A stretch of 64,000 nucleotides of DNA from Flaviflagellibacter rhizophilus (GTDB lineage: Bacteria; Pseudomonadota; Alphaproteobacteria; Rhizobiales; Methylopilaceae), in NCBI RefSeq assembly GCF_033898525.1, contig NZ_JAXAFJ010000004.1, positions 1 to 64,000 of the forward strand, written 5' to 3'. The notes under the pieces are model-generated. The model was not told where the DNA came from. It made no database searches and saw nothing but the letters and a program-made list of their open reading frames with translations. The position numbers and the translations under genes are program-made. Below are positions 1 through 8,751 of this stretch, in pieces (the first letter of the stretch is position 1; each line of letters begins with the position of its first letter).

Positions 1-86
1 GCCAGGGCCGAACGCCCATAGCCGAAAGTCGGGGGGAACACCACACACTTAACAGGCGTCTCCGCGCACGGAACGCCGCACCCCAC

Positions 87-794
87 CTATTCGGGGAATA
101 CTCCATACCTCTCCACATGGGCTGCAAGGCCCAGCGTGTGCTCGCGCACCAGGCGTTCGGCGAGGTCGGCGTCACGCCGTTCCAGCGCCTCGATGATTGC
201 TCCATGCTCGCGCATCGAGGTCTCCAGACGGCGTTCCTGCCTGACGGAAACCGCGCGGATGGCGCGCATGTGGAGGATCAGGTTCTGCGTCATGTCGACG
301 ATCAGCTGGCAACCTCCCAGCCGGATCAGTGCGCCATGGAAAGCCAGATTGGCCTGCGAATATTCATGGACATGCGCGCCAGCCTCGGCGCCGTCCTCAT
401 GGCCGAACTCGTCGAACAGGCGCCGCAGGGCCTGCAGGTCCTTGGCTCCCGCCCGGCCGCAAGCCAAACGTGCGGCCATGCTCTCGAGAGCGGCCCAGAC
501 CGTGATCATGTCGAGGATCTCGGTCTTCTTCTTGCGCACCACGAAAATGCCGCGCCGAGGCACCGACCGAACGAAGCCTTCCTGCTCAAGAAGGGTGATC
601 GCCTCGCGGATGGGCGTGCGGCTGACGCCGAGATCCTGCGACAAGCGACGCTCGTCGAGCCGGATCTCCGTCGGGTGACCGTAGATATCCATCTCCATGA
701 TCGCCTTCTTCAAGGCGTCGTAAGCCAGCACGCGAAGGCTGACATTGACGCCCAAGGGTTCGACATGAAGTTTTGGTTGTACGAGCTCTTGCAC
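87..794 (-). CDS. GntR-family transcriptional regulator, FCD domain
   Basis: A one-component regulator of about 235 residues. The N-terminal third is a winged helix-turn-helix with the GntR hallmark VSRTPIREAITLLEQEGFV near residues 57-75. The rest is an all-helical FCD ligand domain with the spaced histidines (NLAFHGALI, EHGAI, REHTLG) that bind a metal in many FCD proteins. The reading frame extends upstream to 956, but that extension is arginine-rich and unlike the family. I place the start at a GTG (794) preceded by an AGGGA-like site. It lies downstream of, and in the same direction as, the tctCBA operon, so it probably controls that transporter in response to a carboxylate; this link is inference from position. 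The family call is firm, the start is less so. Confidence 0.88.
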   Translation of the reverse strand: MQELVQPKLHVEPLGVNVSLRVLAYDALKKAIMEMDIYGHPTEIRLDERRLSQDLGVSRTPIREAITLLEQEGFVRSVPRRGIFVVRKKKTEILDMITVWAALESMAARLACGRAGAKDLQALRRLFDEFGHEDGAEAGAHVHEYSQANLAFHGALIRLGGCQLIVDMTQNLILHMRAIRAVSVRQERRLETSMREHGAIIEALERRDADLAERLVREHTLGLAAHVERYGVFPE

Positions 795-958
795 GGGATT
801 CCCTGGAAGAGTGCGCCGCCTGCAGAACAGGTAGGGGTCCGAAGGCCGCGATGCCAACCGTCTACTGTATGCCACCCGGGCGCGCAACGAACTTCTGGCA
901 TGGGATCGGTCGGGCCAGCGGCATCCACGGAGGGAAAGATGTCGATGGGAAGACATAA

Positions 959-985
959 GCGGGGCGCGAATGAACCGCGCCCCGC
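959..985 (-). terminator. Hairpin after tctA
   Basis: A perfect 10-bp GC inverted repeat (arms 959-968 and 976-985, 7-nt loop) lies 18 bases past the tctA stop. It is followed on the minus strand by only a weak T-containing stretch, so it may stabilise the 3' end or terminate inefficiently between tctA and the regulator. Confidence 0.5.
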
Positions 986-1003
986 CATTGTTATTGATGA
1001 CGC

Positions 1004-2536
1004 TCAGGTGCTGGCGCCATGCTCGACGCCGTCGGCATCACTACGCCCGCGAACGCGATCCATAACGTAGCTGTACATCGGCCATACCAGCATGATCAGA
1101 GCCAAGGTCACGATCGTGCCGACCAGCCAGTTCGAGTAGAACACGGTCAGGTCGCCCTCGGAGACCAGCATGGCCTGCCGGAAAGCCGCCTCCGCCTGAT
1201 CGCCGAGCACGAGCGCGAGCACGAGCGGAGCGAGCGGGTAGTTCAGCTTCTTGAACAGGTAGCCGATGACGCCGAAGCCGAGCATGTAGACGATGTCCAG
1301 GGATGCGTTGGCGACGGTGTACGCACCGACCGCGCAGATCACGAGAATGACCGGCGCAATGATCGAGAAGGGGATCTTCAGGATCGCCGCGAACCACGGA
1401 ACGGTCGTCAGCACCACGATCAGTCCGACGAGGTTGGACAGGTACAGCGAGGCGATGAGACCCCAGACGAAGTCCTTCTGCTCGATGAACAGGAGCGGAC
1501 CCGGCTGCAGACCCCAGATCAGGAGGCCGCCCAGAAGCACCGCCGCAGTGGGCGAGCCCGGAATGCCGAGCGTGAGCATGGGCAGAAGGGCCGCCGTGCC
1601 GGCCGCATGTGCCGCCGTCTCGGGAGCCACGACACCCTCCATCTCGCCATTGCCGAAGTTGCGCCCGTTCTTCGAGAACTTCTTGGCCAGGCCATAGCTC
1701 ATGAAGGATGCGGGCGTTGCGCCGCCGGGCGTAATGCCCATCCAGCAGCCCACGAGGGCACCGCGAAGAGCAGTGGCCCAGTACTTCGGCAGCTGCGCCC
1801 AGGTCTGGAACACGACCTTGGCGTTGATCTTCGCCGACTTGCCGCGGAACGCGAGGCCTTCCTCCATGGTCAGAAGGATTTCGCCGACACCGAACAGGCC
1901 GATGACCGCAACCAGGAAGTCGAAGCCACGCAGCAGCTCAACGGAGTCAAACGTCAGGCGAAGCTGTCCCGTGACGGTATCGATGCCCACCGTTGCCAGC
2001 GCGAAGCCAAGCATCATGGCCGCGATGACCTTCGAGGGCGGCTCCTTGCCCATGCCCACGAAGGAGCAGAACGTCAGGAGGTAGACCGCGAAGAACTCGG
2101 CCGGACCGAACCGCAGCGCGAACTGGGCAATGATCGGCGCCATGAACGTGATGAGGAGGACGGCCACGAAGGCGCCAAAGAAGGACGAGGTGAAGGCCGC
2201 CGTCAGCGCCTCACCCGCTCTTCCTTTTTGCGCCATTGGATGGCCGTCGAACGTTGTCGCCACCGACCATGGTTCGCCTGGAATGTTGAACAGGATCGAC
2301 GTGATGGCGCCGCCGAACAGCGCGCCCCAGTAGATCGAGGACAACATGATGATCGCCGACACGGGCGACATCGCAAAGGTCAGCGGCAGCAGGATTGCCA
2401 CCCCGTTTGCGCCGCCAAGACCCGGAAGAACGCCCACGAATACGCCAAGAATGACGCCGATCACCATGTAGAGAATGTTCATCGGGTCCGCTGCTACCGC
2501 GAACCCCCCGAACAGTGACATTAAGCTGTCAACCAC
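1004..2536 (-). CDS. tctA: Tripartite tricarboxylate transporter, large permease TctA
   Basis: The large membrane subunit of a tripartite tricarboxylate transporter, which takes up citrate-like or other carboxylates using the ion gradient and a periplasmic binding protein. About 510 residues, the usual size for TctA, with around 12 hydrophobic segments. The two family glycine-rich repeats are visible: GVLPGLGGANGVAILLPLT near residue 37 and GITPGGATPASFMSYGLAKK near residue 270. The chosen start is a GTG (2536) with GGGAGGGG about five bases upstream; an internal ATG at 2521 lacks a site. It is the last gene of tctC-tctB-tctA. The substrate cannot be read from sequence. Confidence 0.93.
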   Translation of the reverse strand: MVDSLMSLFGGFAVAADPMNILYMVIGVILGVFVGVLPGLGGANGVAILLPLTFAMSPVSAIIMLSSIYWGALFGGAITSILFNIPGEPWSVATTFDGHPMAQKGRAGEALTAAFTSSFFGAFVAVLLITFMAPIIAQFALRFGPAEFFAVYLLTFCSFVGMGKEPPSKVIAAMMLGFALATVGIDTVTGQLRLTFDSVELLRGFDFLVAVIGLFGVGEILLTMEEGLAFRGKSAKINAKVVFQTWAQLPKYWATALRGALVGCWMGITPGGATPASFMSYGLAKKFSKNGRNFGNGEMEGVVAPETAAHAAGTAALLPMLTLGIPGSPTAAVLLGGLLIWGLQPGPLLFIEQKDFVWGLIASLYLSNLVGLIVVLTTVPWFAAILKIPFSIIAPVILVICAVGAYTVANASLDIVYMLGFGVIGYLFKKLNYPLAPLVLALVLGDQAEAAFRQAMLVSEGDLTVFYSNWLVGTIVTLALIMLVWPMYSYVMDRVRGRSDADGVEHGAST

Positions 2537-2645
2537 TTGCCCCTCCCAACAGGCGCACGCCGATCAGGCGCCGCCCCCTTACTTTCTTGTTCATTAGAAA
2601 AGGCAGACCGCGCGCAGCCAGGGCCGCGCGGCGGCTGCCGCGCCC

Positions 2646-3179
2646 TCAGTAGCCCAGCATGATCTCGAGCGGCCCCTTCGGCAGAGGCAGCAGGAACCAG
2701 ATCTCGAACATGAAGAACAGGAAGACCGGAACACCGACGGCAACCGGTGCGATGATCATCGGCGAATATTTGCCGAGCCAGTACATGAAGAAGGCGATGA
2801 ACAGCGCCGAGGACACGTAGATGCCCAGATAGTCGATCAGCAGAACGTAGATGACCGTCGGGATGAAGACCTTGAGCACCGACTTGAAGCCCGTCTTCTC
2901 GACGAAGTTCGAGCGGTCGGGTGTCTTGGTTACGATGTTCATCACGAAGGTGATGGCCGACGCGATGAACATCAGCGCGCCGATATAGAACGGGAAGTAC
3001 CCGGACTCCGGCCCATCTCCTGCCCAGCCAATGCCGATCCGGTGGCTGTCCCACATCACGACCGTGCCAAGCGCCATCAGCGCAAGGGCGACGATCTGGT
3101 CGATCAGGCGAACCGACACCGTATACTCGTGCGGATCATGCCCGGCTTCGGGCTGCGCACCTTCCTCATGAACGCTCAT
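2646..3179 (-). CDS. tctB: Tripartite tricarboxylate transporter, small permease TctB
   Basis: The small membrane subunit of the TTT transporter, 177 residues with four predicted hydrophobic segments (for example LIDQIVALALMALGTVVMW near residue 24 and FPFYIGALMFIASAITFVM near residue 58). Sequence conservation is low in this family, so the call rests on size, topology and position between tctC and tctA. The ATG at 3179 has a clear GGAGG site seven bases upstream; the longer upstream frame has no support. A gap of about 110 bases separates it from tctA. Confidence 0.9.
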   Translation of the reverse strand: MSVHEEGAQPEAGHDPHEYTVSVRLIDQIVALALMALGTVVMWDSHRIGIGWAGDGPESGYFPFYIGALMFIASAITFVMNIVTKTPDRSNFVEKTGFKSVLKVFIPTVIYVLLIDYLGIYVSSALFIAFFMYWLGKYSPMIIAPVAVGVPVFLFFMFEIWFLLPLPKGPLEIMLGY

Positions 3180-3556
3180 TCTAGATCCTCCGTCCGTTGA
3201 CCGGACTCGTTGTGGGCGCAAACCGCACCGCATGCCGCTTGGAGGTGTGGCCCGGAGCAAGGCGGACACCGCCCCCTGCCCTCTGGCCAGATCCCGCAAG
3301 TGGTCCTGCGAGAATCCGCCCAGCCGGATTCCCACATCACGCAGTTCCTCAAATCTTGATCAAAAGGTCCGGACGGCGCGACGCGGCTCCGGACATGCCC
3401 CTGTATCCAGGAAGCCGTTTTCCGATCTGCCAGGTATCCCGGCAGCAATTTCTTGTTCTTGGACCCGCACCGGGAGCTTCTCTATTGCAAGCTCCCTTTG
3501 CGGATCTGGATGCCCCTTGTCCCTTCGCCTGCAACGGGCGGGAGGGGGTTGTGAGT

Positions 3557-3580
3557 TGGCGCCCCTTGGAAGGGGCGCCA
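3557..3580 (-). terminator. Strong hairpin between tctC and tctB
   Basis: A near-uninterrupted inverted repeat (arms 3557-3567 and 3570-3580) sits nine bases past the tctC stop, without a T-run. This position between a binding-protein gene and its permease genes is typical of hairpins that stabilise or partially terminate the binding-protein transcript, giving more TctC than TctAB. The rest of the 3180-3556 gap holds no convincing gene on either strand; it contains the tctB ribosome-binding site and otherwise only spurious frames. Confidence 0.55.
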
Positions 3581-3588
3581 GCCACGTC

Positions 3589-4599
3589 TTACTTCTTGGC
3601 CATGAAGCCGGCCTTCGTCATCAGGTCGCTGTGCGTGGTTTCGGCCTTCGTCAGCCAAGCCTCGAATTCCGGGCCCTTCAGGCGGGTGGTGTTGAACGCA
3701 CCACGCTCCATGAACTCTTTCCATTCCGGGGTCGCGACAACCTGCTCGAAGAGGTTGTTGTAGTAGGCAACCTGCTCATCATTCGCCGATTTGGCGGTGA
3801 AGATGCCACGAAGCATGGTGTATTCGACGTCCAGGCCGCCCGACTTGCAGGTGGGGATGTCGGACCAGGACTTACCCTCGGCAACCGGCTCCTTGTACGG
3901 CATCGGCTGGTGATCGAACACGCAGAGCGGGCGCAGCTGACCTGCGCGCCACTGGGACACGGCCTCGATGGGGTTGTTGACGGTCGAGGTCACGTGGTTG
4001 CCGACGAGCTGAGCCGCCACGTCGCCGCCGCCCTTGTAGGGAACGTAGACAAACTTGCCGCCGGTCGCCTGCTCGATCGCAGCCGTGATGATCTGGTCTT
4101 CCTGCTTGGAGCCCGTGCCGCCCATCTTGAACTGGGTCTTGCCCTCCTTGAGAGCCGTCACGAAGTCCCCGGTGGTCTGGTACGGCGAGGATCCGTTCAC
4201 CCACAGCACGAACTGGTCGAGCGCCAGCATGCCGACGGGCTTGATGTCCTTCCAGGAGAAGGGAACGCCGGTTGCCATCGGGGTCGTGAAGACGTTCGAG
4301 AGCGTGATGACGATCTTGTGGGGATCCTTCGCGCCCTTCATCTCCAGGAAGCCTTCGGCGCCAGCGCCGCCCGACTTGTTGATGACGACCAGCGACTGCT
4401 TCATCAGGCTGTGCTTCTGGATGACACCCTGAAGCATGCGCGCCATCTGGTCGGCGCCGCCGCCGGTGCCTGCAGGCACGACGAACTCGACGGTCTTCGT
4501 GGGCTCCCAGGCGGCGGAAGCCGAAATGGGGGACAAGGCCAAGCCCGCGGCGCAAGCAGCCATAAACCCGCGCGCAATCAGCCCGTTGAATGAAATCAT
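3589..4599 (-). CDS. tctC: Tripartite tricarboxylate transporter substrate-binding protein TctC (Bug family)
   Basis: A periplasmic solute receptor of 336 residues. It begins with a signal peptide (basic start, hydrophobic MAACAAGLALSPISA, cleavage near SASAA/W around residue 29), followed by the Bug-family opening VEFVVPAGTGGGADQMAR that forms the carboxylate-binding loop. The ligand specificity of Bug proteins cannot be told from sequence alone. The ATG at 4599 has a GGGAGAG site. It is the first gene of the operon, so the promoter should lie in 4600-4885, where operator-like repeats are found. Confidence 0.94.
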   Translation of the reverse strand: MISFNGLIARGFMAACAAGLALSPISASAAWEPTKTVEFVVPAGTGGGADQMARMLQGVIQKHSLMKQSLVVINKSGGAGAEGFLEMKGAKDPHKIVITLSNVFTTPMATGVPFSWKDIKPVGMLALDQFVLWVNGSSPYQTTGDFVTALKEGKTQFKMGGTGSKQEDQIITAAIEQATGGKFVYVPYKGGGDVAAQLVGNHVTSTVNNPIEAVSQWRAGQLRPLCVFDHQPMPYKEPVAEGKSWSDIPTCKSGGLDVEYTMLRGIFTAKSANDEQVAYYNNLFEQVVATPEWKEFMERGAFNTTRLKGPEFEAWLTKAETTHSDLMTKAGFMAKK

Positions 4600-4694
4600 A
4601 GCGTTTCTCTCCCGGACGGTTCGCGTTTGTTTTGCGTCAAGCGCGGAGCGAACTCGTCGTTAGTGGAGCAGACCCCTTGCTGCTCATTCCGGGA

Positions 4695-4765
4695 GTATAC
4701 GAAAGGCCTACTGGAACGCAACAGCTGCGCATGGCTGGTATGCACTATTTCATAGCTGGCATACG
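4695..4765 (-). promoter_or_regulatory. Operator-like repeats upstream of tctC
   Basis: A GTATAC palindrome at 4695-4700 is followed by a pair of related boxes, GCTGGTATGC (4734-4743) and GCTGGCATAC (4755-4764), spaced 21 bp, two helical turns. Their cores GGTATGC and GCATAC also read as an inverted pair. GntR/FCD regulators bind short AT-cored palindromes of this kind, and an FCD regulator lies at the end of this operon. No definite -35/-10 pair was assigned. Assignment to that regulator is inference. Confidence 0.35.
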
Positions 4766-4808
4766 GTATATCAGCGCGCTTGAGAGACGAACCTACTCTG
4801 AAGCGGGC

Positions 4809-4840
4809 GTTCTACGGGCGCAAAAATCCGCCCGTAGAAC
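4809..4840. repeat. Perfect 12-bp inverted repeat
   Basis: Arms 4809-4820 and 4829-4840 (GTTCTACGGGCG and its complement) with an 8-base A-rich loop. It lies 46 bases past the stop of the quinone oxidoreductase gene and upstream of tctC. Neither strand has a T-tract after it, so it could be a weak terminator for the oxidoreductase or a protein-binding site. Confidence 0.5.
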
Positions 4841-4885
4841 AGTAGGTTAGCGGGCGCGGAGCCTACGCTGCGCCAATCTGACGCA

Positions 4886-5887
4886 TTAAATCATCACTTT
4901 GAGGACGATCTTGCCGATGTGGCGATTGCTCTCCATCAACGCATGGGCCTCGGAGGCCTGATCCAGAGCGAAGCTGGCGAAGATCCGGCTTTCGATGCGG
5001 CGCTCGGCAAGCAGCGGCCAGACCTTTTCCCGAAGCTGGGCTGCAATGGCAGCCTTGTCCGCGACCGGCCGGGAGCGAAGGGTGGACGCGGTCAGCGTCA
5101 GCCGCTTCAGCATGACCGGGAAGAAGTTGAGCGCGATCTTCGGGCTCTGGAGGAAGGCAATGGAGACATGGCGGCCTTCCGTTGCCATGACCGAGATTGT
5201 GCGCGGAATGTAATCGCCGCCCACCATGTCGAGAACGACATCGACGCCGCGCCCGCCCGTTTCAGCCTTGATGACCTCGACGAAGTCCTCTTCCTTGTAG
5301 TTGATCGCCCGGTCGGCACCGGCTTCGACGCAGGCGGCGCACTTCTCCGCGCTGCCCGCCGTTGTGAAGACGCGCGCCCCGAATGCCTTGGCGAGCGGGA
5401 TCGCCGTCATGCCGATTCCGGATGACCCTCCATGGACCAGGAAGGTCTCGCCTTCCTTCAATCGACCCCGATCGAAGACATTGCTCCATACCGTGAAGAA
5501 GGTTTCGGGCAGGACGGCACCTTCCTCGAACGACAACCCCTCCGGGATGGGCAGCACCTGTGGCACGGGAGCCGTCGCGTATTCAGCATATCCTCCGCCT
5601 GCCAGAAGAGCGCAGACCCTGTCGCCGACCGCATATTCGGTGACGCCTTCCCCAAGTGCCGCGATGGTGCCGGCCACTTCCAGGCCCGGAATATCGGTTG
5701 CGCCGGGCGGTGGCTCATACTTGCCGAGACGCTGAAGCACGTCGGGCCGGTTGATGCCGGCCGCATGAACCTTGATCAGCACCTCGCCGGAAGCGGGGGT
5801 GGGCACCGGCCTCTGCGCAGTGCGCAAGACCTCTGGTCCGCCGGGCTCGGCGATCTCGATGGCCGTCATGGTGGTAGGCAGCGCCAT
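4886..5887 (-). CDS. NAD(P)H-quinone oxidoreductase, PIG3 family
   Basis: A zinc-free medium-chain dehydrogenase/reductase of 333 residues that probably reduces quinones or activated alkenes with NADPH. The N-terminal GroES-like domain carries HAAGINRPDVLQRLGKYEPPPG (written here as the two overlapping family motifs AAGINRPDVLQR and GKYEPPPG), typical of the PIG3/TP53I3 group. The Rossmann half contains VHGGSSGIGMTAIPLAKA near residue 152, with the AxxGxxG-like dinucleotide loop, and the catalytic zinc ligands of alcohol dehydrogenases are missing. It stands alone between the tct operon and tRNA-Pro. The natural substrate is unknown. Confidence 0.9.
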   Translation of the reverse strand: MALPTTMTAIEIAEPGGPEVLRTAQRPVPTPASGEVLIKVHAAGINRPDVLQRLGKYEPPPGATDIPGLEVAGTIAALGEGVTEYAVGDRVCALLAGGGYAEYATAPVPQVLPIPEGLSFEEGAVLPETFFTVWSNVFDRGRLKEGETFLVHGGSSGIGMTAIPLAKAFGARVFTTAGSAEKCAACVEAGADRAINYKEEDFVEVIKAETGGRGVDVVLDMVGGDYIPRTISVMATEGRHVSIAFLQSPKIALNFFPVMLKRLTLTASTLRSRPVADKAAIAAQLREKVWPLLAERRIESRIFASFALDQASEAHALMESNRHIGKIVLKVMI

Positions 5888-6030
5888 GATGTTGCTCCTT
5901 TGTGGTCGTCGCCTCGTCCGCTACAGCGAAAATCGCCGAGAGGAAACCGGACTGAAAGAACCGTGTCGGAGACCAGCAAGCCTGCGCAGCCGTGTCCGGC
6001 CAGTCGGATGGCCCGCGATGAAGGTTTCGG

Positions 6031-6059
6031 TTGCGGTCCGGCTCCGCCCCATCTATATC
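6031..6059 (+). promoter_or_regulatory. Promoter of tRNA-Pro
   Basis: A -35-like TTGCGG (6031-6036), a 17-base spacer and a -10-like TATATC (6054-6059) end 15 bases before the mature tRNA 5' end. Spacing is ideal for a housekeeping promoter. Confidence 0.5.
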
Positions 6060-6074
6060 CCGCACCGCTGGTGA

Positions 6075-6151
6075 CGGAGTGTAGCGCAGTCTGGTAGCGC
6101 ACCACGTTCGGGACGTGGGGGTCGCAGGTTCAAATCCTGCCACTCCGACCA
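6075..6151 (+). tRNA. tRNA-Pro (anticodon CGG)
   Basis: A full cloverleaf of 77 bases with encoded CCA. The acceptor stem pairs CGGAGTG with CACTCCG; the anticodon arm is CCACG-TTCGGGA-CGTGG with anticodon CGG; the T loop is GGTTCAAATCC. The gene is followed by an intrinsic terminator and preceded by a promoter, so it appears to be a single-gene transcript. Confidence 0.97.
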
Positions 6152-6158
6152 GCCAAAT

Positions 6159-6180
6159 CTCTGGCCCGACAGAGTTTTTT
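6159..6180 (+). terminator. Intrinsic terminator of tRNA-Pro
   Basis: A CTCTG/CAGAG stem (6159-6163, 6170-6174) with a 6-base loop is followed directly by six T residues (6175-6180), eight bases past the tRNA end. Confidence 0.75.
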
Positions 6181-6394
6181 CTGAGCACCGATCCGGCAGC
6201 AAAGATTGGGGGACTGGATCCCTCTCCCCCCACTGTATTTCATGTGCTGAGCTGCTCAGGAAAGTGCGCGAAAGCCTAGTCGTCGTGGCAAGAAACAGGC
6301 CGCACCGGGCTCGGCGAGCAGCTATTCATTCCGGATGGTCGGGAACGACGGTCTTGCGCTCACGTTGGCACCTCACACAGTGGAGACCAACAGC

Positions 6395-7321
6395 ATGTTC
6401 ATGCGCGTCGACAAACTGCAGGCCGAACTGCCTGCACCCAAACGTGCCGACCCCAATGCGGCCGCTGCGCTACAGGAACTGCTGGGCGGGAAATACGGCG
6501 AGATGTCCACGCTCGGGAACTACATGTTCCAGAGCTTCAATTTCCGTTCAAAGGAAAAGCTTCGTCCGTTCTACAGCCTGGTGGCCTCCATCACCGCCGA
6601 GGAGCTGGGCCACGTCGAGCTCGTCTCAAATGGCGTTGCGATGCTTGCGAACGGGCCGGACAAGAAGAACGGCGACGCAGGTGATGGCGGCGACATCTCC
6701 GGTGCGCCTTTCGAGGATATGAAGGACATCCGCAACGCCGCGGCATTCCTGTCCGCCGGGGGCGGAGCCATGCCGGTCAATTCGAACGGCGTGTCGTGGA
6801 ACAACGACTTCATAACCACGACCGGTAACGTCATCGTCGACCTGTTGCACAACTTCCACCTGGAATGCGGTGCTCGGCTGCACAAGCTGCGCGTCTACGA
6901 GACACTGACGGATCCGACCGGACGCGAGGTCTGCGGCTATCTGCTTGTTCGCGGCTCGGTACACGCCCACGCCTATGCGCTTGCCTTGAAGAAGATCACG
7001 GGCGTTGACCTCGACAAGTTCCTGCCGACCCCGAATATCCCTCTCAGCAAGATCCCCGAGTGCCAGAAGTACCTGGATGAGGGCTCCCATCGCCGCCTCT
7101 ACACGTTCAGCCCGAACGACTACAAGGAGATGGCAGGTATCTGGGGCAACGGCGAAGTCGCGCTTCCCGACGATCCGCCGGGCGAACTGGAGGTGATCGA
7201 TGGCCATCCCGATGGCGGCAAGATCCACCAGCTGACCGGCGTGCCTTCGGCATTCACCCCCGATTATGCTCCCGAGGAGATGTTCGAGATCGCGCAGAAG
7301 CTCTACAAAGCTTCTCGCTGA
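6395..7321 (+). CDS. Manganese catalase (ferritin-like)
   Basis: A non-heme catalase of 308 residues that disproportionates hydrogen peroxide at a di-manganese centre in a four-helix bundle. All five ligands known from the Lactobacillus plantarum enzyme can be placed with the right spacing: Glu36, Glu70, His73, Glu157 and His190. The start ATG (6395) has a GGAGA site; the frame runs 20 codons further upstream without support. It is monocistronic, lying between tRNA-Pro and a strong hairpin. Manganese catalases have a patchy distribution and often move between genomes, but base composition here matches its neighbours. Confidence 0.95.
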   Translation: MFMRVDKLQAELPAPKRADPNAAAALQELLGGKYGEMSTLGNYMFQSFNFRSKEKLRPFYSLVASITAEELGHVELVSNGVAMLANGPDKKNGDAGDGGDISGAPFEDMKDIRNAAAFLSAGGGAMPVNSNGVSWNNDFITTTGNVIVDLLHNFHLECGARLHKLRVYETLTDPTGREVCGYLLVRGSVHAHAYALALKKITGVDLDKFLPTPNIPLSKIPECQKYLDEGSHRRLYTFSPNDYKEMAGIWGNGEVALPDDPPGELEVIDGHPDGGKIHQLTGVPSAFTPDYAPEEMFEIAQKLYKASR

Positions 7322-7332
7322 TCCAAGGGCTC

Positions 7333-7364
7333 GTGGCACGCCCCGGTAGACTTGGGCGTGCCAC
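7333..7364. terminator. Hairpin between convergent genes
   Basis: A perfect 11-bp GC-rich inverted repeat (7333-7343 with 7354-7364, 10-base loop) begins 11 bases past the manganese catalase stop, before the convergent HlyD gene. No T-run follows, so it may act as a bidirectional transcript end or 3' stabiliser. The remainder of 7365-7515 shows no gene. Confidence 0.5.
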
Positions 7365-7515
7365 TAAGTCGGGGATCCCCATGGTGCGGCAGCATTCCGA
7401 GACGGTGGATCGGACGCCTGAACTGCTGACGTGGGGGCCGTGCCCTGCTGCCCTGGAAGACCTTCAACGCCCGCCGACGGGATGAAGCGCTGATCTGTTC
7501 GCACTCGCCCTGCCT

Positions 7516-8748
7516 CTAGTGACCGCTGAAAACCAGCGTTCGAACAGGAAGTATGAGTGCTTGCATGCGCAAGATCATCGCGTGAACCACAGCGGTGGCA
7601 TCGACTGCATGCAAGGCAAGTCCCCGGGCGGCGCTGGTTTCGGGTGACGCGATTGTCTCGTGGTTGCTGGAATAGGCGTTGGCGATGCAGCTGCTGCCCG
7701 GCGTCACGCCATCCAGCCCTCCCGCATAAAGAGGCTCCAGGAAGACCAGGATGGTTCCCGGCCGCGTGACTTGTTGCGCATCGATCAATTGCTCTCCGCC
7801 CCGGAACTGGCCTGCGGCAATGAAGTCCTGGACGACCGTCACGACCATCGGAATGACGGTCCACGGCTTCGAGATGCAGGTGACCTCGGCCAGCATGCCG
7901 ACCTCCATGACCTGCGCTTCAATCTGGCCGAAGCCGGCTTGTATGGCGGCCCGCCCCGCTCCTTCGGGAATGAGTATGCCGGCCGGTCGCATGAAGGGGT
8001 TGACCACGTCGCCAACCCGCAAGGTGAACTGTTCCATTCGTCCGGAAACGCCCGCGCGTACGACGGTCTTCGTCAGCTCGACCTCAGCCTGGGCAAGGGC
8101 CGCTTCGGCGCTGGCCTTCTGTGCGGGCAAGAGCGACGAGATCCGGGCTTCTGCGGCGGCCTTTCCGGCAGTTGCGGCGGCGATGGCGCCCTGCCTGCCT
8201 TCGACCTGTCGCTGAAGCCGCTCGATGTCGCGCGTCGCAACGATCCCGGAACCTCGGCGCCCGAGCTCCTGCTTGGTTTGCAATTCTTCGAGGTCCTGCG
8301 CATAGGCGCTCTGCGCCTCCTGGATCTTGCCGGACGCTGCCAGAACGTCGGTGCGCGCGACCACGAAAGCCGCCTCTGTCTCGGCGATGCGGCGGCGCGC
8401 GGTTTCGGCCTCGGCTTCTTGCGTCGTACTGTCGAGACGAAAGATCGGCTGGCCTTGTTGCACGGTGTCGGAGATGCCGACGAACACTTCCGCAACGCGC
8501 CCGCTGGCCTCCGGCACAATGGCGACGGTCCTGAAATACAACGTGGCGCTGGTCGTCGAGGGGTGATTGTAGAAGATGACGGTGATGAGCCCGACCGTCA
8601 GCATGACACAGGCCGTTATGCCCCACCGCAATTCGAACCAGACCGAGTAGAGCGTGATCTCTCGACCAATGCGCTTGCCCTGCGCAAACCGCCTGTAGAG
8701 GAAATCGGGCAGGATCGTCAGGACGGAGCAGAGGAGAAGCTCCAGCAT
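7516..8748 (-). CDS. HlyD-family membrane fusion protein
   Basis: A periplasmic adaptor of 410 residues anchored by two N-terminal hydrophobic segments (residues 1-15 and about 45-62). Then come a biotinyl-lipoyl-like half (SGRVAEVFVGISDTVQQGQP), a long alanine- and glutamate-rich coiled coil (about residues 115-215), the second lipoyl half (VRAGVSGRMEQFTLRVGD) and a beta-barrel region. The architecture matches the YibH/YiaV type, which works with a small membrane protein rather than an obvious ABC transporter; such a partner precedes it by three bases. No outer-membrane channel or ATPase gene is nearby, so the exported substrate is unknown. Confidence 0.88.
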   Translation of the reverse strand: MLELLLCSVLTILPDFLYRRFAQGKRIGREITLYSVWFELRWGITACVMLTVGLITVIFYNHPSTTSATLYFRTVAIVPEASGRVAEVFVGISDTVQQGQPIFRLDSTTQEAEAETARRRIAETEAAFVVARTDVLAASGKIQEAQSAYAQDLEELQTKQELGRRGSGIVATRDIERLQRQVEGRQGAIAAATAGKAAAEARISSLLPAQKASAEAALAQAEVELTKTVVRAGVSGRMEQFTLRVGDVVNPFMRPAGILIPEGAGRAAIQAGFGQIEAQVMEVGMLAEVTCISKPWTVIPMVVTVVQDFIAAGQFRGGEQLIDAQQVTRPGTILVFLEPLYAGGLDGVTPGSSCIANAYSSNHETIASPETSAARGLALHAVDATAVVHAMILRMQALILPVRTLVFSGH

Positions 8749-8751
8749 CGC

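Noticed and set aside
1019..2518. 499-residue plus-strand frame opposite tctA
   Set aside because: Rich in Arg, His, Glu and Asp with no family features; a mirror of the tctA coding strand in GC-rich DNA.
2521..3054. 177-residue minus-strand frame overlapping tctB
   Set aside because: Arg/Gly-rich shadow of tctB in another frame; tctB has a good start site and the expected topology.
5715..6233. Minus-strand frame with the segment AGFEPATPTSRTWCATRL
   Set aside because: This is the translation of the strand opposite tRNA-Pro, a known source of false protein annotations. The tRNA cloverleaf, promoter and terminator explain the sequence.
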